Positions 53,576 to 62,172 of a DNA stretch of 64,000 bases are shown piece by piece. Position 1 is the first letter of the stretch; every line of letters begins with the position of its first letter. The DNA comes from Croceibacterium_B sp035470785. Its GTDB lineage: Bacteria > Pseudomonadota > Alphaproteobacteria > Sphingomonadales > Sphingomonadaceae. Location: assembly GCA_035470785.1 (NCBI GenBank), contig DATIQN010000039.1, forward strand, positions 14,458 to 78,457, read 5' to 3'. A program made the translations under genes and the position numbers. The notes beneath the pieces are model-generated. The model had not been told where the DNA came from. It was given only the letters and a program-made list of their open reading frames with translations, and ran no database searches.

Positions 53576-54375
53576 CGGGTCTGATGGAGGGCAAACGTGG
53601 CTTGATCATGGGCCTCGCCAACGACAAGTCGCTCGCCTGGGGCATCGCCCAGAAATTGCACGAACACGGCGCCCAGATGGCGTTCTCGTACCAGGGCGAG
53701 GCGCTCGCCAAGCGCGTGGTCCCGCTCGCCGAGCAGCTCGGGTCCGACTTCACGTTCGATTGCGACGTATCCGACATGGCCGCGCTCGACGCGGCGTTCG
53801 AGACTTTGAAGAAGCGCTGGGACACGCTGGATTTCGTGGTCCACGCGATCGGCTTTTCCGACAAGAGCCAGCTCCGCGGGAAATTCTACGACACCACGCT
53901 CGACAACTTCCTGATGACGATGAACGTATCGGCCTACTCGCTGGTCGCGGTGACGCAGCGCGCTCGGGCAATGATGCCCAACGGCGGGTCGATCCTCACG
54001 CTGACCTATTACGGCGCCGAGAAGGTCGTACCGCACTACAACGTGATGGGCGTGGCCAAGGCGGCGCTCGAGGCCAGTGTGCGCTACCTCGCCAACGACC
54101 TCGGACCGGAGAACATCCGCGTCAACGCGATCTCGGCTGGTCCGATCCAGACGCTGGCCGCGCGCGGGATCGGCGACTTCAACTACATCCTCAAGTGGAA
54201 CCAGCTGAATTCGCCACTGCGGCGCAACGTCACGATCGAAGATGTCGGCGGCGCCGGGTTGTACATGCTATCGGACCTCGCCTCGGGCGTGACCGGGGAG
54301 ATCCACCACGTCGACGGCGGCTACAACGTCATCGGCATGAAGCAGGAAGACGCGCCGGACATCGCGCTGGCATAA
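53572..54375 (+). CDS. fabI: Enoyl-[acyl-carrier-protein] reductase (NADH)
   Basis: FabI completes each round of fatty-acid elongation by reducing enoyl-ACP. The 267-residue SDR protein has the FabI-specific GLANDKSLAWGIAQKLHEHG nucleotide site, the AFSYQGEAL segment, and the catalytic Tyr/Lys in YNVMGVAKAALEASVRYLAN with the upstream Tyr of LTYYGAEKVVP. GPIQTLAARGIGDF is the mobile substrate loop and target region of triclosan-type inhibitors. Coupled to the BrkB gene (ATGA overlap). It is the last intact gene before a degenerate mobile-DNA region. Confidence 0.96.
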   Translation: MTGLMEGKRGLIMGLANDKSLAWGIAQKLHEHGAQMAFSYQGEALAKRVVPLAEQLGSDFTFDCDVSDMAALDAAFETLKKRWDTLDFVVHAIGFSDKSQLRGKFYDTTLDNFLMTMNVSAYSLVAVTQRARAMMPNGGSILTLTYYGAEKVVPHYNVMGVAKAALEASVRYLANDLGPENIRVNAISAGPIQTLAARGIGDFNYILKWNQLNSPLRRNVTIEDVGGAGLYMLSDLASGVTGEIHHVDGGYNVIGMKQEDAPDIALA

Positions 54376-54559
54376 CGTGCCGAGCGTTGGATCGGCGGAT
54401 CCGAAGCAATGAGCGTAATTGGCTCAAAGCCCAGCTGCATAGATCTGATCGTTGATGTCGTGCCGGTTGCTTCCCGCGACCTTGTCGTGGGGTTGCCCAT
54501 CCGCAGTGATCCGTCTTAGGTCCTAAGGCGCTATGCACGGCATAGGCGCCATAATTCTA
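54376..54559. other. Non-coding junction after fabI
   Basis: No gene is visible. It marks where the compact housekeeping arrangement ends and degenerate mobile DNA starts. I see no clear terminator hairpin with a T-run for fabI. Confidence 0.4.
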
Positions 54560-55071
54560 GCTGTGTTGCGAAGGCCGAGCTCGATGACCGCCGAGTGATC
54601 TCGGGCATCACTTTTCCTCATCCGAAGCCGTTTGAAGTGGCGGCGATGCGCCCGAGGAATATGACCTGCACGTGACGAGCTACAACCGATCCGTACGTTA
54701 GAGACGGCTACGCCCGTTCAACAAGATTTTCGCCACGTTCGCAGCCAGAGCCGACAACTCCTTGGGGCCGATGGTCCGACGCGGCACACTGTAGCGCACC
54801 GATTGGCGGGGAGCCTACGGGGCTTTGTTCCTTCACGTATCGGGACCAAAGGCGACCTCAACACAAAGCTCTACCCGATCCGAAACGGCCGAGGCCGTCG
54901 TTTCGCGATATCACTGGCAAAGGCGCAGATGAATTTCGCAATGACGCTGCGCTCATGTTCAGGGCGATGGCCAAGCCAAAGAGCTGATCGCCGACGGGGC
55001 TTTGGCGGCGATTGATCAGAGCAGCGCTAGCGGCTTTCTCGAGCGCAGGCGTGAATCCCGCAAGAAATGAA
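54560..55071 (+). pseudogene. Degenerate IS5-family transposase
   Basis: The plus strand preserves pieces of an IS5-type DDE transposase in three frames: DDRRVISGI from 54583, then GDAPEEYDLHVTSYNRSVR followed by a stop and RRLRPFNKIFATFAARADNS, then HRLAGSLRGFVPSRIGTKGD running into LNTKLYPIRNGRGRRFA, and finally GQAKELIADGAL ending in ERRRESRKK and TGA. Family members read DDRRVISGI...RDAPAEYGPH...TKGGLNSKLHA...KELIADRGYD. Several frameshifts, a stop and loss of the catalytic end show it is long dead. Terminal inverted repeats were not found by eye. Confidence 0.75.
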
Positions 55072-55276
55072 CATGCGGCCCGAGGAGCAGCGTTCGATCA
55101 TCCTGCATTCCCCACCGAATGGATGTCGAGTGACGAACGTCGACCGGGGGTTAGCTCCAACTGCATGTTCCCGAATGCGGGGAATCCGGGGAAATCGGGG
55201 AGCCCCGCACAAACGCAACAGCTTGATGAATTTCTCCTGCGCCACGCTTTTTCGGGCGCACGAAAGGAAATTCAAA

Positions 55277-55707
55277 ATGCAAAAATCGAAAAGACCAAAA
55301 GAGTACAGGCCCCCGGTCCGGATCAAAGTTATCGGCGCAACGGCTCCGGATGGAACACCGTACGTTCGCATCGTCGCATCAGGTAAGGTTACGTGGACCT
55401 CGCTCGCTGGATTCACCGGCGGCGGCGGCGAAGCTCTGTGCATCCGAAGGCGCGCGGCCTCCCTTTGCTGAGCGCCGAATGGAAACAGTGCAGGGATAAG
55501 GTAGCCGAGCTAAAGGATTATCCCGCCAAGCCGCTGATCGACCGGATCGGATGGAACGAGCCCTACTTCGCGCTGGCGGATGGTACCGTCTTCTCGTCTT
55601 CTGGTAAAAGGCCGGTCGTGCTCTTTCCGAAGAACGAGCACAAATGCGCCGCGGCGGGATCGGTCAAGCGATGGAGGAACCTGACGACAGCTTCAGCCAG
55701 TTCGTGA
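55277..55707 (+). pseudogene. Frameshifted and truncated DUF927-type gene
   Basis: An ATG at 55277 with AAAGGA upstream starts MQKSKRPKEYRPPVRIKVIG and GTPYVRIVASGKVTW. That frame stops at 55471, but the next frame (from about 55393) continues the same protein: ARGLPLLSAEWKQCRDKVAE, LKDYPAKPLIDRIGWNEPYF and ALADGTVFSSSGKRPVVLFP. This is the N-terminal part of DUF927 proteins, helicase-related proteins found on plasmids, phages and islands. A frameshift between 55393 and 55450 and loss of the whole ATPase portion make it a pseudogene. Confidence 0.65.
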
Positions 55708-55802
55708 AGTACCAGCTTGCCCACTGGCGGTGGGTGCTCACCGAGTACATGCCCGATGGGCTACAGCGCGAAGCGGTGAGACTAGATACCAGGCCTTGGT
55801 GA
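55671..55802 (+). CDS. Small open frame of unknown status in the degenerate region
   Basis: A 43-residue frame (MEEPDDSFSQFVKYQLAHWR, then WVLTEYMPDGLQREAV) starts inside the end of the DUF927 relic in another frame. The aromatic, plausible amino-acid composition looks protein-like, but there is no ribosome site of note and no family I know. It could be another mobile-element fragment. Confidence 0.3.
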   Translation: MEEPDDSFSQFVKYQLAHWRWVLTEYMPDGLQREAVRLDTRPW

Positions 55803-56002
55803 CGACCGGGACAACGACCCGCCCCGCCACTCGCCAGCACTATTCTCCTATGAAGAGGTGTGCGCGCAAGGTGCGGAACGGGCCGGCTTGCGCGATCGAA
55901 GCCGTCACTGGCCATTCAATCGCCCATTATCTCCGCCTGATCAGCGCTGGACGCCACCGTCGTCTTGCGTTTCATTCGGGGCGCGCGCTACCTCCGCGGC
56001 TG

Positions 56003-56395
56003 ATGACCAAACGCTTGTGGCTCCTCAGGGCAACCTTCGTGGCGGCTGGCCTGTTCACTCTGGTGATGGCCTGGCTCCCGCATCCGCCTTCGGTACCCGG
56101 CAATCCTGACGACAAGATCCAGCATATCGTGGCATTTGTGACGCTTTCAGCGCTGGCCGCGGCCTCTTTCCCGCACGCGAGCCTGTCGCGCATTGGCGAG
56201 CGCCTGTCGTTCATGGGCGCTCTGATCGAGGTCGTTCAGAACATTCCTGCGCTGCATCGTGACTGTGACATCATGGACTGGCTGGCTGACACTCTAGCCG
56301 TGGCCGTCACACTGATCCTCGTTTGGCAATTGAGGCGCACGCGTGAGCAGCGAATTAGTCTCCGAGACGAAGCGATCGACCGACAATCGGGGTAG
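56003..56395 (+). CDS. VanZ-like membrane protein
   Basis: A 130-residue protein with an N-terminal helix (LLRATFVAAGLFTLVMAWLP), the VanZ-like signature DDKIQHIVAFVTLSALAAAS, and a C-terminal helix preceded by DCDIMDWLADTLAVAVTLIL. The D-K-x-x-H and D-x-x-D-x-x-A-(D/N) pattern is typical of VanZ-like proteins; it does not imply glycopeptide resistance. Sphingomonad versions often lie in exopolysaccharide or exosortase loci. The ATG at 56003 is chosen; upstream codons in this frame have no VanZ homology and may be part of the degraded element. Confidence 0.82.
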   Translation: MTKRLWLLRATFVAAGLFTLVMAWLPHPPSVPGNPDDKIQHIVAFVTLSALAAASFPHASLSRIGERLSFMGALIEVVQNIPALHRDCDIMDWLADTLAVAVTLILVWQLRRTREQRISLRDEAIDRQSG

Positions 56396-56446
56396 GCTCA
56401 CGGCTTTGGTCCGCGATGGACGGAAGGCCAACTTGGCGAGAGTGAT

Positions 56447-57085
56447 CTAATCTATCTTCAAACCGAGCAGCGTAAAGCTTGCTGGCCCAGTCGCGTAGAC
56501 GCCGTGGCTCCGACGAGACGCAGAACCGAACGCAATGCCGATCTCGGATGTCTCTGCCAGCGCCGCAGCGAAGCCCTCAGGATCTTGCGTGTTCGGCCGG
56601 CCGTAAACGTTGGTCCAGGCCTCGTCTAACCGCACGGTCACAGTCCGCTCCCCAGCAGCTAGCGGGATTACCGCCCGCACCGGCACATACCAGCGGTAGG
56701 ACTCGTAGCGCCCGCTCCCGCTCCAGTTGTCGCCGCGCCGCTGGAAATAGAAAGATACCGTCGCAGGCTCTCTAGGTGTCTCGTCGGCGATGAACTGCGT
56801 GCCTGGAGCGGCGTCGATCCGATAGTGCAGCGTGATCTGTCGCGCGCCAATGAGCGGGCCAACCGCGGTTGTCATTGCGTCTATCTGACCTCGCCCAGCA
56901 ATGGGCAGGTCGAACACGAGCGCGCCGCCGGCTGCAGGGCGCGGATGGGCCGGCATCCCTTCGGAATAGTTGCGCCCGTCTACCCACGGGCCGATCTCCC
57001 ATGCGTCTGCGGGTGGCATCTGCGCCAGCGCCGGAGCGGCCGCGATGATAACGAGGGAAGCGAGCAAGGCGATCCTACGACTCAT
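56447..57085 (-). CDS. Exported protein of unknown function
   Basis: The 212-residue product has a clean signal peptide (RRIALLASLVIIAAAPALAQ). The mature part is beta-rich (ITLHYRIDAAPGTQFIADET, TVSFYFQRRGDNWSGSGRYE, WYVPVRAVIPLAAGERTVTV, EIGIAFGSASRRSHGVY) and resembles a jelly-roll carbohydrate-binding or lyase-accessory domain. I cannot name a family. No operon partner is adjacent. Confidence 0.75.
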   Translation of the reverse strand: MSRRIALLASLVIIAAAPALAQMPPADAWEIGPWVDGRNYSEGMPAHPRPAAGGALVFDLPIAGRGQIDAMTTAVGPLIGARQITLHYRIDAAPGTQFIADETPREPATVSFYFQRRGDNWSGSGRYESYRWYVPVRAVIPLAAGERTVTVRLDEAWTNVYGRPNTQDPEGFAAALAETSEIGIAFGSASRRSHGVYATGPASFTLLGLKID

Positions 57086-57297
57086 GCCGGCCTGCCTAGG
57101 TGATCGGCGGTGTCGTCACGCTGAACGGCGCGGCGAGACCCATAAAAGCTTCAACTGCCCGCAGTGTCGCAGCCCCAAAGGCTCGCTCGGACGCTCGCAA
57201 TGGCTGGAGTGCCGACATTCGCCTGAGCGCGCGCTGTCGATCTGCGAACCCTGAACTGGAAGCGGGCCCTCGATCGTTATCGGGGGCCCACTCCTTT

Positions 57298-57336
57298 GCG
57301 CAACAGGGGTCAGGGGGGATGCCGGGGCTGTTGCGC
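57298..57336. repeat. Imperfect hairpin between two exported-protein genes
   Basis: GCGCAACAG (57298-57306) is complementary to CTGTTGCGC (57328-57336) around a 21-base G-rich loop. No T-run follows on either strand, so it is not a standard terminator. It could be a weak transcription barrier, a protein site or chance. The surrounding 57086-57370 stretch holds no gene I can support. Confidence 0.4.
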
Positions 57337-57370
57337 TCAACCTGCTGTCTCTCGTTAGCCAATCGGCCGA

Positions 57371-57601
57371 CTACGGACTGGCAGGCATGTTATTGTGATT
57401 CGTTGCGATGATCGCGATCAATCCAGCCGCTATCAGCACACCGAGCAAGATCCCAAACGTGCCGATGCCTGCCAGATCGTCTGATTGGGCCGCGCGCGAG
57501 CCCGAACGGACGTCACGGGCCACCGGCCCGGCGGCGGCCGCTGTCGAACCAACAACGAGGCTGGCCACCGCCAGACTGATGAACGATCTTCGAAACGTCA
57601 T
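57371..57601 (-). CDS. Small exported/membrane protein
   Basis: The 76-residue protein has a signal sequence (MTFRRSFISLAVASLVVGST, cleavage near AAAAG), a polar middle and a C-terminal hydrophobic helix (GIGTFGILLGVLIAAGLIAI) followed by a short polar tail. GGAGGG seven bases before the ATG at 57601 fixes this start over ATG 57619. Short proteins of this layout recur in sphingomonads near polysaccharide or secretion loci; function unknown. Confidence 0.75.
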   Translation of the reverse strand: MTFRRSFISLAVASLVVGSTAAAAGPVARDVRSGSRAAQSDDLAGIGTFGILLGVLIAAGLIAIIATNHNNMPASP

Positions 57602-57968
57602 CTGAAGTCCCTCCGTCATCCTTCGCGGCCTTGAAAGCCTGTGCTCCCCTTAGTGTCCCTTAACCTGCATTCCGGTTCATGGGCCGGCATTAGGTTCATG
57701 GTGTCAGCGCGGACAGTGCCTGATGTCCGCAATGGGTGGTGAACGGCCGCTCAAGTAAGCACTGTCTATGTCCGCCCCTTCAAACGAAAGTGAGCCCCTC
57801 AAAGCTGACCTGAGCTCGCTCCACGTGACGCCATATCCCAAGGCACGCGACTCGCCCTAGAGCCGCGAGGAAAGTGATCCGATTAAGCGCAAAATCCAGA
57901 TGCCGAGGGCGGGTACATTGCGATCTATATGTTGCCGCTGAAGACTACACTTTGCAGTCGCTCGCCGA
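57602..57968. other. Intergenic region beside the radical-SAM cluster
   Basis: About 365 bases contain no convincing gene. Two copies of GGTTCATG occur within 57677-57700. A 30-codon frame at 57768-57860 on the plus strand is noted in the findings. Lower GC and irregular codon patterns fit relict DNA from an insertion. Confidence 0.4.
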
Positions 57969-59648
57969 TCATTCCACGAGATAATTGCCCACGCCGAAAT
58001 CAAATCGGCAAGTGACGGAACGAGCCAAAGGGTGCTGCAAGAAATAGGCCCGCGCAGCGGACAGATCCGTAAGCTCGGTATGCCCTAATTCACCGAGATC
58101 CACGATCCACAAATTGCGATACGCATAGATTTGAGTCCATCGGCCCTGCGGCGTGGCAACACCATACTCTGTTAACTGCATCCCAGGCAGAACAATGGCA
58201 GCGGTGAGCCGGCGACCGGTTGCAATGCGCTCGCGCCCCGCAATGTCCCAACCGTAGGGAAAAACCGGTCCCGCGCCATAGTATGGGCAGGAACCGTAGA
58301 TCAGCACTGAGGCGCGATCGGGCACACCTTGAGACGCCATGTCGAAGCGCGCCAATACCCGATCCTGCATAAGTGCTGCACGAACCCACATCTTGCCGAC
58401 AGCGACCTGCAGGAACGCGCCGATAAAGCAAAACATGGCAAGCAATGCGAAGGCTGAAACAGGCGTGCGCCGGCGCATCCAGCGGTACGCGGAATAGAAC
58501 AGCAGCGCAGCTCCCAACGCGCCTGCGATGTTGCCGCGATTGCCCTCGCCCCATGGCTTCGGAGAATAGAGGAAGTTGGTCAGGTAGGGAACATAGCCTA
58601 GGACGAAGGCGGCTATACCAGCAATCCAATAGAACGCCGCGCACGCCTCTGACGCTTCGGGCTCTGCAGGATTCGTCTTATCCAACCGGGCAAGGAGCTC
58701 CCGGCCGACGATAATCGCCAGAACAAGCAGCGGGGCGATCAGCGATGTCGGTTGCAGGTAGGAGCTGTGCAAGAACCCGAGCGCCGCTCGGGCGGAAGCG
58801 AACCCTAACGTCCAGAACGTGGTCTTAGCCGCACTATAGTACATCGCGGCTGCTCGGTGCGCGTAGGCAGGCACGGCTTGGGCATCGGCCGGCAGGTCAA
58901 ATCCATAGTGGTAGTTGAGCTTGAGGACAGTACTCACGACGAATCCAATGCCGATGGCAACCGTCGTGCCAACGAAACCCGGATCGCTCGGAAATGCGCG
59001 TGCGGGGGTTCGAAGTGCGCACCACACAAAGAGGGGGACGAACAGCTCCGTGATCGCAAAGAGCTCGTAGAATAGGTTTCCGGCGGCCGCAGTAAGGGCC
59101 ACCAGCGGGACAAGGCGCCAGCGAGTTCTGTCAGGTCCCGTCGCAACGATGGCAACGAGCCAGCAGGTCAGCGCGAAAAACGCCAGGCTGATGACTGCCT
59201 GATGATTCGCGTACCACATCTTCGCGACGCTGAACGTGGGTAAGCAGACATATAGCAGCGTAAGGTAATATGCGGCCACTCGGGTCGCGGGGATTCTGCG
59301 GAGGAACACCTGGAGCAGCACGGCCGACAGCGCGAACACCATGTGGTTCGCAATGTGAGAGACGGTCGCGCTGTCGTGGGCGAATTTGTGAAGCGCAACA
59401 TACCACAGGATCTGACCCGGCCGAACCGCGGCGAAGGGCATAGCTGCAATGGCGCGGTAAAGGCCCACCCAGCTCTGGTCGTCGGCGGTCCTCAGCGGGA
59501 CCAGGAAGAGATAGTCGTCAGAATAGTAGCGTAGCCCCCAGGCATAGGCAGAGGAGCAGGCGACACACACGAGTACGATGGCAATCGCATCCCGCACGCC
59601 CACTTGTGACACTATGCGCGACCGAGCCCAGCTCCGTATCGCAATCAC
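57969..59648 (-). CDS. Polytopic membrane protein, GT-C glycosyltransferase-like
   Basis: The 559-residue protein has roughly 11-12 hydrophobic segments and, after the first, a large-loop start LRYYSDDYLFLVPLRTADDQ whose acidic pair (DD) is placed as in GT-C lipid-linked glycosyltransferases. A soluble C-terminal part of about 120 residues (LIYGSCPYYGAGPVFPYGWD to FDFGVGNYLVE) faces outward. I recognise the fold pattern but no named family. It overlaps the HprK-like gene by 4 bases (stop of that gene at 59645, start here at 59648), so they are one unit. It would transfer a sugar from a polyprenyl donor if the assignment is right. Confidence 0.65.
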   Translation of the reverse strand: MIAIRSWARSRIVSQVGVRDAIAIVLVCVACSSAYAWGLRYYSDDYLFLVPLRTADDQSWVGLYRAIAAMPFAAVRPGQILWYVALHKFAHDSATVSHIANHMVFALSAVLLQVFLRRIPATRVAAYYLTLLYVCLPTFSVAKMWYANHQAVISLAFFALTCWLVAIVATGPDRTRWRLVPLVALTAAAGNLFYELFAITELFVPLFVWCALRTPARAFPSDPGFVGTTVAIGIGFVVSTVLKLNYHYGFDLPADAQAVPAYAHRAAAMYYSAAKTTFWTLGFASARAALGFLHSSYLQPTSLIAPLLVLAIIVGRELLARLDKTNPAEPEASEACAAFYWIAGIAAFVLGYVPYLTNFLYSPKPWGEGNRGNIAGALGAALLFYSAYRWMRRRTPVSAFALLAMFCFIGAFLQVAVGKMWVRAALMQDRVLARFDMASQGVPDRASVLIYGSCPYYGAGPVFPYGWDIAGRERIATGRRLTAAIVLPGMQLTEYGVATPQGRWTQIYAYRNLWIVDLGELGHTELTDLSAARAYFLQHPLARSVTCRFDFGVGNYLVE

Positions 59649-60640
59649 GCTGGAGCGCCGCCGAAGATTTTCCGGATTTCACCAAGGTTCGCATCCAGAA
59701 GCGCAATAGCTTCAGCCGGGTCCGCCGACAGCGTGAGCTTGAGAGCGCCCACTTTCACGAGTCGATCCATCGCAACCTGAATGTCGGCATCGAGGAGACG
59801 GAAGCCCGCCTCGGTCTGCGGCATCAGGTTCTTGGCTTCTGTGCTCGTCAACCTGGTCAAACCAACGTCTGTGCCTCGTTCGAGAATGCACACCACCGCC
59901 TGTTCGAAAGAGCGTGGTGGCTCGGAGGATTGGGCGAGCGGAACGGCGTGCTTCAGCCTGCCATTGCGCAATCGAAGGGGATGCCCGCGCGCCGCTTTGT
60001 TTCCGGGAAGCAGGTGGACGGGCCCAGGCCAGCCCCAGACTCTAAGGGACGGGTCGATCTGGATATAGGCCGTGTCCTCGCTCAGCACGGTCCAGCCCGC
60101 CTCATGCGCTGCGAGCGCCAGACTACTCTTTCCCGCTCCGCTCGGGCCTACGAGTAGAACCGCGAGACCGTCTCCGTCGGAGATTGCCGCGGCATGAAAC
60201 GGCGTGCGTCCGTCTCGAGTGACGAGGAACAGGATGAGCGGCTCTATGATCTCGCACCGCAGCCGGTCTAATGAAGCCACGTAAGGTACGGAGACTTCGC
60301 ACGAGGCCATCCGCCGTCTCGCCAAGGCTACGCCCCGGGCTCCGCGAGCTCGCAGCGTCAAACGGCCGTTCCTGACGCGTAATCTCGCGGGCCCGGCCTC
60401 TTCCTCGCCGCGGACGAACAAGTTCAGCTGGAGAGGTTCTTGCACTTCGCCCAGCCGTGCCTCCCACGGGGCCAATGCTGCCTGCAGATCAAACGCGGCG
60501 CAGTCTCCGAAGATCCGCACCTGCAAGCTGCGTCCAAGGAGCGTAAAGTCGAGAACAGAGGATGGCTCCGCGTCGTCGGGGGCGCCGATTGTCGTCCTAG
60601 GGGTCAGGGCATCCAGATCTCGCAATTGCCCTTGAGCCAA
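59645..60640 (-). CDS. HPr kinase-like protein
   Basis: The protein (331 aa from the chosen start) has an N-terminal region unlike HPr kinase and a C-terminal HprK fold: HAAAIS, Walker A LLVGPSGAGKSSLALAAHEA (P-loop about residues 165-173) and SEDTAYI in the capping-acid position. The HPr interaction motif is absent, so it belongs with the HprK-related kinases found in exosortase, lasso-peptide and other natural-product loci (established) that phosphorylate unknown or peptide substrates. I choose TTG 60640 because GGAGGAGG lies nine bases before it; TTG 60715 gives a longer form. Coupled to the membrane protein downstream. Confidence 0.78.
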   Translation of the reverse strand: MAQGQLRDLDALTPRTTIGAPDDAEPSSVLDFTLLGRSLQVRIFGDCAAFDLQAALAPWEARLGEVQEPLQLNLFVRGEEEAGPARLRVRNGRLTLRARGARGVALARRRMASCEVSVPYVASLDRLRCEIIEPLILFLVTRDGRTPFHAAAISDGDGLAVLLVGPSGAGKSSLALAAHEAGWTVLSEDTAYIQIDPSLRVWGWPGPVHLLPGNKAARGHPLRLRNGRLKHAVPLAQSSEPPRSFEQAVVCILERGTDVGLTRLTSTEAKNLMPQTEAGFRLLDADIQVAMDRLVKVGALKLTLSADPAEAIALLDANLGEIRKIFGGAPA

Positions 60641-60722
60641 CCGGTCGGCCCTCCTCCGCTTGAACCTTGGTGGCAGGTGCCCGTGTCTCCGGTTCAATCG
60701 ATGTCCTGACTTCAAGCTTTGA

Positions 60723-60743
60723 ACCGAGCCGAGGTGGCTCGGT
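60723..60743. promoter_or_regulatory. Hairpin in the divergent promoter region
   Basis: ACCGAGCC (60723-60730) and GGCTCGGT (60736-60743) form a perfect 8-bp inverted repeat with a 5-base spacer, between the HprK-like gene (leftward) and the radical SAM gene (rightward). It is suited to be an operator for a dimeric regulator or a leader hairpin. No T-run follows. Confidence 0.5.
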
Positions 60744-60776
60744 ACAAAGAGACGCGGATGGTGAAGGGAGCGCGCC

Positions 60777-62171
60777 TTGGTAATTCTGGCTCATTCTTTC
60801 TATCTCAATCGCGACGCCAAGCAGCTTGAACGGCTCAAGCCATACCCACCGCTGACCACCATGCTGGCAGCGGCCATGCTGCGAGAGGCGGGGGAGCGAG
60901 TAACCATCTTCGACGCCACGTTCGCGGACGGGCCCGACGACTTTGCGAGGTGGCTCTCCCGGATCGAACCCTCAGTCCTTCTTCTCATCGAGGACAACTT
61001 CAATTTCCTGACCAAGATGTGCACCGAAGACCGGCGCGTCGACGCGCTAGCGATGATCACGAGCGCCAGCGCCCAAGGTTGGCGGGTCGCCGTCTGCTCG
61101 CCCGACGCGGTCGATCATCCCGGGCTCTATCTCGCTGCCGGTGCGATCGCTGTCCTTACGGGCGAAGGGGAATTTGCCGCAGAAGAATTCACGCGCGCCG
61201 CACAGGCCAATGCGGACATTTCGTTGCTAAGGGGCCTGATAATTCCAGATGGCCAAGGCGGAGCCAGGCGAACGGGCGCTCGGGCGCCGGCCCGGGACCT
61301 CGACGCGCTACCGTTTCCGGCGTGGGACCTGATCCACGCCGACAGCTACAGAAAGGCGTGGCGCCGCCAGCACCACTACTTTTCGTGGAACGCGGTTGCG
61401 TCACGCGGGTGCCCGTACACTTGCAACTGGTGCGCCAAGCCTACGTTTGGGCGCCGATACAGCCAGCGTTCGCCTGCCTCGATGGCCGAAGAGCTGCGCC
61501 AGCTGAAATGCGAAATTGCCCCGGATCACGTTTGGTTCGCCGATGATATCTTCGGCATGAGCGAACGATGGATCGCCGAATTTGCCGAAGAAGTGCAGCG
61601 AAAGGGCGCTGTACTGCCGTTCTCCATACAGTCGCGGGTTAACCTGATCAGCCAGTCCGCCGCCGCCGCGCTTTCGGCAGCCGGCGCCCAGGAGGTGTGG
61701 CTCGGCGTCGAATCGGGATCCCAACGTGTGCTCGACGCGATGGATAAAGGGACACACGTCGATACCGCTCGCGTCGCTACGCGCAATCTCAGGGACGCGG
61801 GGATACGCGCGTGCTGGTTCCTCCAGATCGGCTACCCCCCTGAAGAGTGGGAAGACATCCTTCTGACGCGAGATCTCGTGCGTGAAGAAGCTCCCGACGA
61901 CATCGGCGTATCGGTAGCCTACCCACTGCCAGGAACGGTATTTCACGATCGGATGGCCGGCGAACTAGGGCCCAAGCGCAACTGGCGAGACACAGACGAT
62001 CTCGCAATGTTGTTCCAGGGTACTTTCGATACCCCATTTTACCGCCTGGTCAGGGATGCACTTCACCGCGACGTGGATTTGCGCCGCCATGAAGAACACG
62101 AGTGGGCAGACCTCGCAGCCCGGGCGCATGAGCACCGCACGGCCCCGGGCCAGATGAAGCGGACCGCCTGA
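60777..62171 (+). CDS. B12-binding-type radical SAM protein
   Basis: The 464-residue enzyme has a BchE-like N-terminal cobalamin-binding Rossmann domain (VILAHSFYLNRDAKQLERLK, then YPPLTTMLAAAMLREAGERV), a short linker DLDALPFPAWDLI and the radical SAM core with CPYTCNWC (Cys at about 212, 216, 219). Downstream are VWFADDIFGM, EVWLGVESGSQRVLDAMDKG and a C-terminal extension. Class B radical SAM enzymes methylate or rearrange unreactive carbons. The DxHxxG cobalamin histidine is not evident, as in many BchE relatives. Start is TTG 60777 with GAAGGGA upstream. The next gene starts two bases after the stop. Confidence 0.9.
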   Translation: MVILAHSFYLNRDAKQLERLKPYPPLTTMLAAAMLREAGERVTIFDATFADGPDDFARWLSRIEPSVLLLIEDNFNFLTKMCTEDRRVDALAMITSASAQGWRVAVCSPDAVDHPGLYLAAGAIAVLTGEGEFAAEEFTRAAQANADISLLRGLIIPDGQGGARRTGARAPARDLDALPFPAWDLIHADSYRKAWRRQHHYFSWNAVASRGCPYTCNWCAKPTFGRRYSQRSPASMAEELRQLKCEIAPDHVWFADDIFGMSERWIAEFAEEVQRKGAVLPFSIQSRVNLISQSAAAALSAAGAQEVWLGVESGSQRVLDAMDKGTHVDTARVATRNLRDAGIRACWFLQIGYPPEEWEDILLTRDLVREEAPDDIGVSVAYPLPGTVFHDRMAGELGPKRNWRDTDDLAMLFQGTFDTPFYRLVRDALHRDVDLRRHEEHEWADLAARAHEHRTAPGQMKRTA

Positions 62172-62172
62172 C

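Noticed and set aside
57100..57411. Plus-strand frame of 103 codons
   Set aside because: No ribosome site or motif, and it overlaps the signal-bearing small gene on the minus strand.
57895..57968. Frame reading DAEGGYIAIYM resembling the start of a HicB-like antitoxin
   Set aside because: Only about ten residues fit and no toxin is adjacent; treated as chance.
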